NCBI GenBank assembly: GCA_020436935.1
Contig: JAGQWX010000048.1
Span: 1 to 39,204 of the forward strand
Direction of reading: 5' to 3'
From: Saprospiraceae bacterium
GTDB lineage: Bacteria > Bacteroidota > Bacteroidia > Chitinophagales > Saprospiraceae
Length of the DNA: 39,204 nt
Positions 9,329 through 17,483 of this stretch are shown one piece after another. The notes beneath the pieces are model-generated. The model ran no database searches and was not told the origin of the DNA. It was given only the letters and a program-made list of their open reading frames with translations. Numbering within the stretch: position 1 is the first letter of the stretch; every line of letters starts with the position of its first letter. The translations under genes and the position numbers were made by a program.

Positions 9329-9909
9329 ATAGTTGTGCAAACCCCCAGGCTGTCACATTGCATTTTTTTGATCAGTTTGCCGTTTACATCAAAATGTTCC
9401 AACAAACCAAATTCATGATCGCCATTTAAATATTGGCCTTTCCATTTGACAACGCCATTGTCATAATATTCTATAAACGGGCCGTTTTCGTTGCCGTCGA
9501 CAAAGGTAACTTCTTCTGCCAATTTTCCATTTTCATGGTATTTATAAAATGGTCCGATGAGTTTATTGTCTTTGTAATTGCTGTCTACCCTGAGCTTTCC
9601 TGAAGGGTAATACACCTTTCTTGGGCCATGTAACAAACCATTTACGTAGGTTGCTGTATATTCCAGGTTTCCATCTTCAAAAAATATTTTTCTGATGCCA
9701 TTTTGCTCGTTATCAATGTAAATGGTTTCTTCTGCTACTACGCCATTCTCAAAGTATCTGTAATACTTACCGTTTTTCTTCCCACCCTCATTTACCTCAT
9801 ACTTTTCCTTGAGCTTGCCGGAATCATAAAATGTTTTCTCATATTTAGTACACGACATTATCGAAATCACTATCAGAAATGAGCCCATTCGGATCAATGC
9901 ATTCATCAT
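9295..9909 (-). CDS. MORN-variant (YwqK-like) repeat lipoprotein
   Basis: An outer-surface or periplasmic lipoprotein built of about six MORN-type repeats of roughly 23 residues. Each has the pattern Y-x-NG-K/V followed by a glycine-turn unit such as NGKYYRYFENG or NGPFIEYYDNG. The signal peptide ends in a lipobox (SIMSC, Cys20). Such proteins are often labelled as YwqK-family antitoxins in databases, but the lipobox makes a classical antitoxin role unlikely. Its 3' end overlaps porQ by 34 bases, which hints at a link with the type IX export machinery or the cell surface. The exact function is unknown. Confidence 0.8.
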   Translation of the reverse strand: MMNALIRMGSFLIVISIMSCTKYEKTFYDSGKLKEKYEVNEGGKKNGKYYRYFENGVVAEETIYIDNEQNGIRKIFFEDGNLEYTATYVNGLLHGPRKVYYPSGKLRVDSNYKDNKLIGPFYKYHENGKLAEEVTFVDGNENGPFIEYYDNGVVKWKGQYLNGDHEFGLLEHFDVNGKLIKKMQCDSLGVCTTIWKEEENITKG

Positions 9910-10208
9910 AACTAAAAACCTTATTGATTATGGAAAAACGCAAGACAGTGTCAAAAGTGTATGTATTATGGGCAAAGAAGTGCAATAAATACGCGACGCA
10001 AGCCACAATTACAATCGCTTAATTCTGTACAGTTATAAAAAATAGAAGAGCATTATTGAATGTTTGGATAAACCGATATTTTCAAACTGGCAATCAATCT
10101 TTGGGCAGCGCATCTTTCAAACAAAATTCATTTTTTTAAAAAAACCAAATGAGTCATTGCATGATGCTGTATATCAAAATCGATTTATCTATGGTTGCAT
10201 TACAATAC
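9910..10208. other. Intergenic region between the MORN lipoprotein gene and hemD
   Basis: About 300 bases with no supported gene. A plus-strand open frame starting at 10064 runs into hemD antisense and has no family features. The right edge borders the inverted repeats around the hemD stop codon. A promoter for the minus-strand lipoprotein gene is expected in the left part, but I only see one-mismatch -7 boxes. Confidence 0.5.
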
Positions 10209-10248
10209 TTCTGATCAGAAATCAAATAATTATCCGTTTGATTTCTGA
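10209..10248. repeat. Nested inverted repeats spanning the hemD stop codon
   Basis: A 12-bp perfect inverted repeat (10215-10226 against 10237-10248) has a 10-base loop that contains the hemD TAA. Its left arm overlaps a perfect 12-base palindrome, TTCTGATCAGAA (10209-10220). In hemD mRNA the two structures would be mutually exclusive. There is no T-run, so it is either a processing or stabilising hairpin or a weak terminator. Confidence 0.55.
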
Positions 10249-11024
10249 AGATATTGCTCAAGTGCCATCGACATCGATGGGGCTTCTGGAGTTGGTGCCT
10301 GAATGTTTGGAAATAAATTTTTATCCAAAACTGCCTGGAGTGTTTGTGAACCAAAAATGGCTAACCTTGTATTGTTTTGTTTGAAATCAGGAAAGTTTTC
10401 AAAAAGAGACTCTATTCCCTGAGGGCTAAAGAATATCAAAACATCATAAAAAACATCTTTCAAATCTGAAAGGTCACTGGATAATGTTTTGTACATAAGC
10501 GCTTCTGTGTATTGAAGGCCATTTTTCTGCAAATAGGGAATATATGCTTCTGCTCCCAGATTTGAAAGTGGCAATAGAAAATGCTCACCCTTGTATTTCA
10601 TGAAATAATTGTGGAGATCCTCCATATGTTTTTTACCTACAAAAACTTTACGTTTTCTATAGATTATAAACTTTTGAAGATAATTCGCAATAGCTTCTGT
10701 GACACAGAAATATCTGTTGTCGGGCGAAATTTTTGCCCTTGTTTCTTCTGCAAGTCGAAAGTAATTATCGATCGCATTTTTGGAAGTAAAGATTACACAA
10801 GAAAACTCGTCGATCTTAATCCTCTGGCGTCTAAACTCCTTTTCGCTAACTCCTTCCACATGAATGAAAGGTCTCCAATCGATGGTCAGCCCGTGCTTCT
10901 TTTCGAGATCGTAATATGGTGATCTTTCCGGTTTTGGTTGTGAAACCAAAATGGTTTTTACTTTACGATATTCCTCTACGTAAGCCAATTTCTCCGCCTG
11001 TTTTGAATTTCCTGTAATTGACAT
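10230..11024 (-). CDS. hemD: Uroporphyrinogen-III synthase (Bacteroidota type)
   Basis: Closes hydroxymethylbilane with inversion of ring D to give uroporphyrinogen III. The family is poorly conserved, but this 264-residue chain has the two-lobed HemD layout. It shows the Bacteroidota-typical KTILVSQPKPE start of lobe one, PFIHVEGV, the DEFSCVIFTSKNAI segment, and the second-lobe block DVLIFFSPQGIESLFENF with IFGSQT near the end. It lies 15 bases downstream of the DUF4271 gene, and I recall this DUF4271-hemD pairing as common in the phylum. The stop codon sits in the loop of a strong inverted repeat. Confidence 0.87.
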   Translation of the reverse strand: MSITGNSKQAEKLAYVEEYRKVKTILVSQPKPERSPYYDLEKKHGLTIDWRPFIHVEGVSEKEFRRQRIKIDEFSCVIFTSKNAIDNYFRLAEETRAKISPDNRYFCVTEAIANYLQKFIIYRKRKVFVGKKHMEDLHNYFMKYKGEHFLLPLSNLGAEAYIPYLQKNGLQYTEALMYKTLSSDLSDLKDVFYDVLIFFSPQGIESLFENFPDFKQNNTRLAIFGSQTLQAVLDKNLFPNIQAPTPEAPSMSMALEQYLQKSNG

Positions 11025-11039
11025 AAAGTTTAGTATGTC

Positions 11040-11960
11040 TTAAGTTAAATTAGTAATTAATCTATACCCAATCAGCAAGGGTGCTAATTCCAGGGTGCAA
11101 AGATAAACAAAAAATAAGAAAAAGTTGCTAACAACAAAATTTGCAGAAATAAATAATCCTCTTAAATACCTGATTAACAATAAAATACCAATGATAACCA
11201 ATCCCACGATGAAGGCTGGTTTGAATAAATTCTCAGGACCGAAGGCCATCAAAAGGTTTACTGGTATTAAAAATAATCCCAACAAAAGGTTGATCACCAT
11301 GATGGTAAAGCTGTACAATGATGATTCTTTTTCTATTGGGAAGAGCCAGCCGATAAATCGCATTACAATGTGTCTGACTATATAAATCGCGGCAATTGAA
11401 AGCAAGATCAGAAACCATGTCCATACAGAAGGCTCATCAAAGTATTGTTTTCCAATCAAATATATAAATACGGAAGCATTAATAAAAAATACAATGTACA
11501 TCAGGACATAGTGCAAATTCAAGCCTTCACCATCCTGTCTCTTTGTCAATTTCAAAACATTTTCATTGAACAAAGAACGACTAAGCTTAGGTAGAATATC
11601 TCGTTTGTTACCAAGAACAACTGCCAAGAGCAGCCAGGAGAAAAGCATCAGCCAAAATATGAAATTGGTGTTGACCTTGGGTTTGATGTCCAGTGGTATC
11701 TGGCCAATGGATGGTCCTTTTCTTCTGATTGGAATGTGACTGACCTCGAATGGATTTTTTGCCCTGAGTTCTTCAAATCGTTCTTCTTCAAAAGTCTGTT
11801 TCTGGGCATCCGTCATCTGGGCAGTATCAGGACTTTGTTGGAGACTCCCGGTGTCAACTGCAGCAGATGGTTCTGTTTGTCTGACCTCAATCGAATCCTG
11901 GCCGCTCACCTGCAGAACAAAAAAAAGAAAAAGCAGGCCAATGCTGAGGTAAAACTTCAT
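11040..11960 (-). CDS. DUF4271 family membrane protein
   Basis: Inner-membrane protein of unknown function found in Bacteroidota. The frame is open up to an ATG at 12032, but the ATG at 11960 is chosen for two reasons. It gives a clean signal peptide (FYLSIGLLFLFFVLQVSGQ), and a full promoter (11992-12022) would lie inside the longer version. The mature 306-residue form has a hydrophilic Pro/Gln/Thr-rich stretch of about 70 residues, then roughly six hydrophobic segments in the C-terminal two thirds. It precedes hemD by 15 bases, so a shared transcript is likely. A role linked to haem or export is only suggested by that neighbour. Confidence 0.82.
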   Translation of the reverse strand: MKFYLSIGLLFLFFVLQVSGQDSIEVRQTEPSAAVDTGSLQQSPDTAQMTDAQKQTFEEERFEELRAKNPFEVSHIPIRRKGPSIGQIPLDIKPKVNTNFIFWLMLFSWLLLAVVLGNKRDILPKLSRSLFNENVLKLTKRQDGEGLNLHYVLMYIVFFINASVFIYLIGKQYFDEPSVWTWFLILLSIAAIYIVRHIVMRFIGWLFPIEKESSLYSFTIMVINLLLGLFLIPVNLLMAFGPENLFKPAFIVGLVIIGILLLIRYLRGLFISANFVVSNFFLFFVYLCTLELAPLLIGYRLITNLT

Positions 11961-11991
11961 ATTGGTTGGATTATTTATTCTTAACAATTTG

Positions 11992-12022
11992 CAAATGTAC
12001 TTGGTATTGAAGGCATATACAA
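11992..12022 (-). promoter_or_regulatory. Promoter of the DUF4271-hemD operon
   Basis: On the minus strand TTG (complement of 12020-12022) is followed after 20 bases by a perfect -7 box TACATTTG (complement of 11992-11999). Transcription would start near 11985, some 25 bases before the ATG at 11960. It is one of the best matches to the Bacteroidota promoter consensus in the window. Confidence 0.65.
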
Positions 12023-12033
12023 TAAACTTCATC

Positions 12034-12041
12034 TAAATTTG
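12034..12041 (+). promoter_or_regulatory. -7 box (TAAATTTG) just upstream of the second histidine kinase
   Basis: A perfect TAnnTTTG match with a TTG 24 bases upstream (12007-12009), slightly long spacing. It ends only four bases before the GTG start at 12046, so a transcript from it would be leaderless or nearly so. Confidence 0.35.
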
Positions 12042-12045
12042 GGAA

Positions 12046-13299
12046 GTGGATGACAACAAATTTCTAAGAATTGTCCTACCGGGCATATTTGCGATCGCCG
12101 GACTGGTTGGTGTGCAGGCGTACTATCTTTTAAAAAGCTGGGATCTCAAGGATCAGGAGTTTGATACAACGATGCACATCATTTTGAGCAAGGTTGCCAA
12201 TGAGATTGCAAAATACAACGACACAGTCCTGCCCAAAAAGAATTTGATACAGAGAAGATCCTCAAATATCTATGCGGTCAATGTCAATAGTTCAATTGTT
12301 CCTTATGTTGTGGAGGACTTTCTGTACCAGGAGTTTACCAATGCTTCCCTGACGACTGATTTTGAGTATGCTGTATTCGATTGCCACAGCAACGAGTTGG
12401 TTTATGGCAACTACTGCCGGTTCAATGAAAAAGACAGGCCTGTATACCAGGCATCGCTTCCCCGATTTGATGAATTTACGTATTACTTTGTCATTAAATT
12501 TCCGGAAAGGGAGAGCTTTCTCCTATCCAATCTCAGCTTCAATCTGACTTTCGCGTTATTGGCAATCCTGGCCTTGTTTTATTTTGTTTATACCAGCTAT
12601 GAAGTTGCCAGACAGAAAAAATTATCCAAGCTGCAGATTGAGTTCATCAACAACATGACGCACGAATTCAAAACTCCGGTATCTTCCATAAAAATAGCCG
12701 CTAATGCATTGCTCAACAGCAAGCTTGTCAAATCTGATGAAAAGCTTGAGAAATACGTCAGCATCATCAATGACCAAAACAGCAGAATCAACAATCAGGT
12801 GGAGCGCGTTTTGAGCATAGCCAGTGTTGAAGACGATTTTCTGCAACTCAAAAAGGTGGATTTCGATCTGGTATCTGTTGTCGAAAAAATCATTGATCAG
12901 GAAAACATCAAGCAAGGCCAGGCACTCATCAGTATGGAAAGCTGTTGCGATAGCCTTATCATTAATGCTGATGAAGTACACTTTACGAACGTCATCTTCA
13001 ATCTCATCGATAATTCTCTTAAATACAACGAAAAAGAGCCAAAAATCACGGTGAACATAGACCAGGACCAAATTGGAAAAATCATTTTAAGTATTCAGGA
13101 CAACGGCATAGGCATTGCCAAAGAAGAGCAAAAAAACATTTTCGACAAATTTTACAGAGTGAGTACCGGTGACAGACACGATGTGAAGGGTTTTGGTCTT
13201 GGCCTTTTTTACATTAAAAATATCTGTGAAGCGCATGGCTGGCAGATCTCATTGCAATCTGAAGTCCGTGAGGGAACAAAAATTTCAATCATTATATGA
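12046..13299 (+). CDS. Sensor histidine kinase with large extracytoplasmic domain
   Basis: Membrane sensor of the Bacteroidota type in which a first transmembrane helix (about residues 7-29) is followed by an extracytoplasmic domain of some 130 residues and a second helix (about 164-184). The H-box has H206 (NNMTHEFKTPVSSIK), the N-box N323 (NLIDNSLKY), then QDNGIGIA (351-358) and GFGLGL (382-387). It starts with GTG; an in-frame stop lies 12 bases upstream, and no ATG precedes the first membrane helix. It overlaps its response regulator by four bases (ATGA). The two cysteines at 113 and 124 in the sensor domain could form a disulfide. The signal is unknown. Confidence 0.9.
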   Translation: MDDNKFLRIVLPGIFAIAGLVGVQAYYLLKSWDLKDQEFDTTMHIILSKVANEIAKYNDTVLPKKNLIQRRSSNIYAVNVNSSIVPYVVEDFLYQEFTNASLTTDFEYAVFDCHSNELVYGNYCRFNEKDRPVYQASLPRFDEFTYYFVIKFPERESFLLSNLSFNLTFALLAILALFYFVYTSYEVARQKKLSKLQIEFINNMTHEFKTPVSSIKIAANALLNSKLVKSDEKLEKYVSIINDQNSRINNQVERVLSIASVEDDFLQLKKVDFDLVSVVEKIIDQENIKQGQALISMESCCDSLIINADEVHFTNVIFNLIDNSLKYNEKEPKITVNIDQDQIGKIILSIQDNGIGIAKEEQKNIFDKFYRVSTGDRHDVKGFGLGLFYIKNICEAHGWQISLQSEVREGTKISIII

Positions 13300-13976
13300 A
13301 AGAAAAAGTACTGTATGTAGAAGATGACGAATCTTTGGCATTTCTCACAAAAGAGGCCATGGAAGAAAATGAGCTGGAAGTCATCCATTTCGACAATGGA
13401 AAAGATGCCATGTCTTACTTCAAAAAAGAAGTACCTGATATTTGCATCTTTGATGTCATGCTCCCAAAGCTTGATGGATTTAACCTGGCCAAAAATGTAA
13501 GACAGCTCAATTCGCACATACCGATCATATTCGTCACTGCCAGAACACTGAGTCAGGACAAGATTGCGGGATTTGAAATTGGAGGCGATGACTACATTAC
13601 CAAACCTTATGAAATTGAAGAACTTTTGTTCAAAATCAGGGTCTTTTTAAAGAGGAAGTTGATAGTTGAAAAGCCGGAAGAAGTTGTAAAAATCGGGGCT
13701 TATACCTTTGATTATTCAAATTTATCACTCCTTGTAAACCAGGAGAAAAGAATGCTTACCCAGCGGGAAGCTGACCTGCTCAAAATGCTTTTCGAAAATA
13801 AAAATAAAGTGGTCAAACGAGAAAACATCCTCGAAATGATCTGGGGAAAAAATGATTATTTTCTTGGCCGTAGCCTGGATGTATTCATCAGCAGACTCCG
13901 AAAATACCTCAAGAGCGACGATAGCCTAAGTCTCGAAAATGTACACGGTGTAGGCTTTATGCTTAAAACCTTATAA
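13296..13976 (+). CDS. OmpR/PhoB-family response regulator
   Basis: Cognate regulator of the overlapping kinase. The receiver domain has D11 in the acidic pocket, phosphoacceptor D53 (IFDVMLPKLDG), T81 and K103 (YITKPYEIEEL). The C-terminal winged-helix domain ends in the usual NVHGVGFML. It starts with the ATG of an ATGA overlap with the kinase. Its end overlaps the end of the convergent transglutaminase-DUF2126 gene by six bases. Proximity to the peptide-ligation cluster does not prove that it controls it. Confidence 0.92.
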   Translation: MKEKVLYVEDDESLAFLTKEAMEENELEVIHFDNGKDAMSYFKKEVPDICIFDVMLPKLDGFNLAKNVRQLNSHIPIIFVTARTLSQDKIAGFEIGGDDYITKPYEIEELLFKIRVFLKRKLIVEKPEEVVKIGAYTFDYSNLSLLVNQEKRMLTQREADLLKMLFENKNKVVKRENILEMIWGKNDYFLGRSLDVFISRLRKYLKSDDSLSLENVHGVGFMLKTL

Positions 13977-16900
13977 CAACTGCAAATCCAGGGTCATTGG
14001 AAATTCATCATTGACAGGCAATTGGTAAGGCTCAAATGAGTCTGCAATTGTTGTCTTTGGATTGAGAAATTTACCTGTGCCCTTCACAGGAGCAGCAGTC
14101 GGATTGATGACCGACACCGGATTTACCGGGCTGTGATTTTCTTCGTAGAACCTGGTGACCCTTCTGCCTTCGGCTTCAAAAGCATTGATGGGGAAGGTAT
14201 CGTAAGATCTTCCGCCCGGGTGCATCACATGATAAGTACAACCGCCGATCGACCTTTTGTTCCATGTATCATAAATGTCAAAAACCAGCGGCGTATCTAC
14301 CCCTTTAGTAGGATGCAACGCCGAAGGTGGAGCCCAGGCTTTGTACCTGATCCCAGAAACATATTGCATGGGCACATTGGTGGGTTTCATCGGTACAATG
14401 CACCTGTTGCACAGCAACTGATATCTGTCAGGGTTGAAATTTTTGAGCACGACTTCTATGCGTTCCATAGAAGAATCAACAAATCTCGCTGTACCACTGC
14501 TCGACATTTCTTCTCCCAGAACATTCCATGGTTCGATTCCTGCCCGCAATATCAACTCGGTTTCGTCGATAACCAATCTGCCTAATGTAGGAAATCTGAA
14601 TTCAAAAAATGGTTCGAGCCATTCCATTTTGAAAGCAATGCCTTCGTCGTTGAGATATTGCACTACATCTTCCATGTCCTTTCTCACATAATGATGGATC
14701 ATGAAACGGTCATGGAGTTCGCTTCCCCATTTGATGAGCTTGTGTTTGTATGGTTTTTTCCAGAATGATGCCACAAGTGCACGTATCAAAAGCAACTGGA
14801 CCAATGCCATATCTTCCTGCGGAGGCATGTCAAAGCCCCTCAATTCCAGTATACCGAGCCTTCCTGTGGATGAGTCGGGGCTATACAACTTGTCGATACA
14901 AAACTCTGATCTATGGGTATTACCGGTAATGTCCGTCAGGATATTTCTAAACAACCTGTCCACCAGCCAGAAAGGAGGGTCCTCATGCTTGGCCAACTCT
15001 TTGAATGCGATGTTGAGATTATAAATCGCGTCGGGCTTACCTTCATCGACCCTGGGAGATTGTGAAGTCATACCCACAAACGGTGAACTGAACAGATAGG
15101 AAAGACATGGGTGATTGACCCAGAAAGAAATCATACTCTGCAATAAATCAGGTCTTCTCAACAATGGGGAATCCTCAGGCTTGCTGCCTCCAAGTGTAAT
15201 GTGATTTCCCCCACCAGTACCAGTATGTCTTCCGTCAAGCATAAATTTTTGGGCTCCCAGCTTTACATTTTTTGCCTCATCAAACAAAACACTGTATTTA
15301 TCCACTATTTCTTTCCAGTTCTTTGATGGGTGGATATTGATTTCCAAAACACCAGGATCGGGTGCAATGGCAAGTTTTTCTATTCTTTTGTCATAAGGTG
15401 GCTGGTAACCTTCAATGAGCACTGGCAAGCCCAGCACTTCGGCAATGTGCTCAACGCTCGCAATCAGATCAAGAAAAGGTTCGATTGTTTTCACCGGTGG
15501 CAGGAAAATGGAAATGTTTTCATTTTTGAGTGAAATACACAAAGCTGTTTTGATGGTTTGGACTTTACCATGAGTTTCGCCAAACTTGTTGTTTTGTTTT
15601 CTTTTTATGATCCTGTATCGCACAGCATCTGGTTCGGGCAAACCTTCCACTGGTTCCAATGGATCCGGAGGAAGCACGATGGTGGCAACATCCACAGATT
15701 CGACGGGCAGTCTGTCCAGAGGAAGTCTATATCCTACATCACTGTTGCCCGGTATCAAAAAGAGTTTGTCGCGTTTGATTTGCCACTTACAACTTTTCCA
15801 TTTTGATCCGGTGTAATCCCATTCCAGCGGTATGACAATGCCCGTTGGTTTGCCAAGATCGTGGTCAAGCAATTGGGCCAATGTTTTTCTGGCTATGGAA
15901 TCTTTGAGGTCAATGCCCTTTACGTCAATATTCAAGGGTAGGTTGTTCTCTTCCCATGCGTAATAAAAAAGGTCTTCGTAAGCCAGATGTACACAATCCT
16001 TCGAGAGCCCAAGGCACGATGCAAGGGCATTGGCAAACAGTTCAATATTGCCAAAATTCATTTTGCCGTTCGCATTTGGATCTGCAAATGGGACCTTATT
16101 ATTCCAAATGGGCAAACCGTCCTTTCTCCAGTAGATGGCGTATTGCCATCTTGGTATCGGCTCTCCCGGATACCATTTGCCCTGGCCAATGTGAATCAAT
16201 GCATCTTTTGAAAAACGGTTGCGCAATCTCAGTGTGAGATCATAGCCCAGTTTTCTTTTATCTTCTCCGTCCGCTGCTTCATTCCACTGATCAGATTCCA
16301 TATCTGTAGAGGAGACAAAAGTAGGTTCTCCACCCATCATCAATCTTGCATCACTTTCTTCCAGCATTTCATCAATCGCAAAGCCGAGTGCTTTGATTTC
16401 TTCCACCTGGTGCTCATCGTATGGCAATGTCACCCTGGGAAGTTCTTTGACCCTGGTGACACTGTTGGCGTACTCCATGGTGGAGGTAGTAGGTTCTGTA
16501 TATCCTGAGACCGCTGCAGCACTTACAGGATCAGGCGTACAAGCCAATGGAATATGGCCCTCTCCTGCCAGCAAACCGGAGGTAGCATCCAGACCTATCC
16601 ATCCAGCCCCGGGAATAAATACCTCGGCCCATGCGTGTAAATCAGTAAAATCCTCTTCAGGACCATTGGGGCCATCCACTACTGTTTCATCGGGTTTAAG
16701 CTGGACCAGATAACCGGACACAAAGCGGGCCGCTAGTCCAAAACTTCTGAGCAATTGTACTAAAACCCAGCCGGAATCCCTACACGAGCCAAGTGCCTTG
16801 CCAAGCGTTTCTTCACAGGTTTGGATACCCGGCTCCAAACGAATGACATAATTGATATGATTGGTCACATGTCTGTTGAGGTTGACCAAAAAGTTGACAG

Positions 16901-17324
16901 TATTTTCTCCGAGATATTGGGTTACTTCTTCTTTTAGAGACATGAGCAATGGGCCTTGCTCCTTGATTTCGAGGTATGGAGTGAGCTCTTTTTTGAGCTG
17001 CGCATCGTATTCAAATGGAATCTTTTCCGCATATTCTTCCAGGAAAAAATCAAACGGATTGAAGGTTACCAGGTCAGCCACTATATCTACGTCAACGACC
17101 ATATCTTTTACCAGATCCTGAAAAACCACTCTTGCATTGTAATTTCCAAATGGATCTTGCTGCCAGTTGATGAAATGATTTTCCGGTTGAATTCTCAGAC
17201 TATAACTAACAATAGGCGTGCGCGTATGAGGGGCAGGTTTCAATCTGAATACCTGCGGAAATACTTTTATTGGTCTGTCATAAGAGTATTTTGTATGATG
17301 GTTTATCGCAACACGTATCGACAT
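13971..17324 (-). CDS. Transglutaminase-DUF2126 fusion protein
   Basis: A very large (1117-residue) cytoplasmic protein without signal peptide. Residues 1-90 match the bacterial transglutaminase-like N-terminal domain. Residues 150-260 form the transglutaminase core with an apparently intact Cys-His-Asp triad: C181 (GSCRDSGW), H230 (DLHAWAEV) and D246 (GLDATSG). From about 300 to the end is DUF2126 with GGEPTFVSS (331-339), GQGKWYPGEP (380-389), PDPGVLEINIHPS (656-668) and GTGGGNHITLGG (702-713). Published domain analysis (Iyer, Aravind and colleagues) placed this region among circularly permuted glutamine-synthetase-like ligases. The chain could thus join an amide-forming and an amide-cleaving or exchanging activity. 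It is transcribed divergently from the ATP-grasp/alpha-E/Anbu operon, with 159 bases between the starts. Confidence 0.9.
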   Translation of the reverse strand: MSIRVAINHHTKYSYDRPIKVFPQVFRLKPAPHTRTPIVSYSLRIQPENHFINWQQDPFGNYNARVVFQDLVKDMVVDVDIVADLVTFNPFDFFLEEYAEKIPFEYDAQLKKELTPYLEIKEQGPLLMSLKEEVTQYLGENTVNFLVNLNRHVTNHINYVIRLEPGIQTCEETLGKALGSCRDSGWVLVQLLRSFGLAARFVSGYLVQLKPDETVVDGPNGPEEDFTDLHAWAEVFIPGAGWIGLDATSGLLAGEGHIPLACTPDPVSAAAVSGYTEPTTSTMEYANSVTRVKELPRVTLPYDEHQVEEIKALGFAIDEMLEESDARLMMGGEPTFVSSTDMESDQWNEAADGEDKRKLGYDLTLRLRNRFSKDALIHIGQGKWYPGEPIPRWQYAIYWRKDGLPIWNNKVPFADPNANGKMNFGNIELFANALASCLGLSKDCVHLAYEDLFYYAWEENNLPLNIDVKGIDLKDSIARKTLAQLLDHDLGKPTGIVIPLEWDYTGSKWKSCKWQIKRDKLFLIPGNSDVGYRLPLDRLPVESVDVATIVLPPDPLEPVEGLPEPDAVRYRIIKRKQNNKFGETHGKVQTIKTALCISLKNENISIFLPPVKTIEPFLDLIASVEHIAEVLGLPVLIEGYQPPYDKRIEKLAIAPDPGVLEINIHPSKNWKEIVDKYSVLFDEAKNVKLGAQKFMLDGRHTGTGGGNHITLGGSKPEDSPLLRRPDLLQSMISFWVNHPCLSYLFSSPFVGMTSQSPRVDEGKPDAIYNLNIAFKELAKHEDPPFWLVDRLFRNILTDITGNTHRSEFCIDKLYSPDSSTGRLGILELRGFDMPPQEDMALVQLLLIRALVASFWKKPYKHKLIKWGSELHDRFMIHHYVRKDMEDVVQYLNDEGIAFKMEWLEPFFEFRFPTLGRLVIDETELILRAGIEPWNVLGEEMSSSGTARFVDSSMERIEVVLKNFNPDRYQLLCNRCIVPMKPTNVPMQYVSGIRYKAWAPPSALHPTKGVDTPLVFDIYDTWNKRSIGGCTYHVMHPGGRSYDTFPINAFEAEGRRVTRFYEENHSPVNPVSVINPTAAPVKGTGKFLNPKTTIADSFEPYQLPVNDEFPMTLDLQLL

Positions 17325-17483
17325 AAAATTTCAATTTTTCGAATGAGAGTACAAATAATTTTATTAAAACAAGATCAAACAAAATAGCATACTTTAGCGT
17401 GTCTTGCCCAAAATTTATTTTGCTAAAACTACAAAATTTGATGATTTACTTCTATAATAATTTGTAAAAAACAAGTTACTTTT
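17325..17483. promoter_or_regulatory. Divergent control region of the ligase/peptidase cluster
   Basis: A 159-base AT-rich gap separates the divergent starts of the transglutaminase-DUF2126 gene and the ATP-grasp operon and must hold both promoters. I find only one-mismatch -7 boxes on the plus strand (around TTATTTTG and AAAATTTG) and a short-spaced TATTTTG on the minus strand. No operator palindrome stands out. Confidence 0.4.

Noticed and set aside
9295-9909. Toxin-antitoxin system based on the YwqK-like repeats
   Set aside because: The protein has a lipobox and signal peptide, and its partner gene is porQ, not a toxin.
10064-10384. 106-codon plus-strand frame between the MORN lipoprotein gene and hemD
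   Set aside because: Half of it is antisense to hemD and the rest is low-information intergenic DNA, with no promoter or family features.
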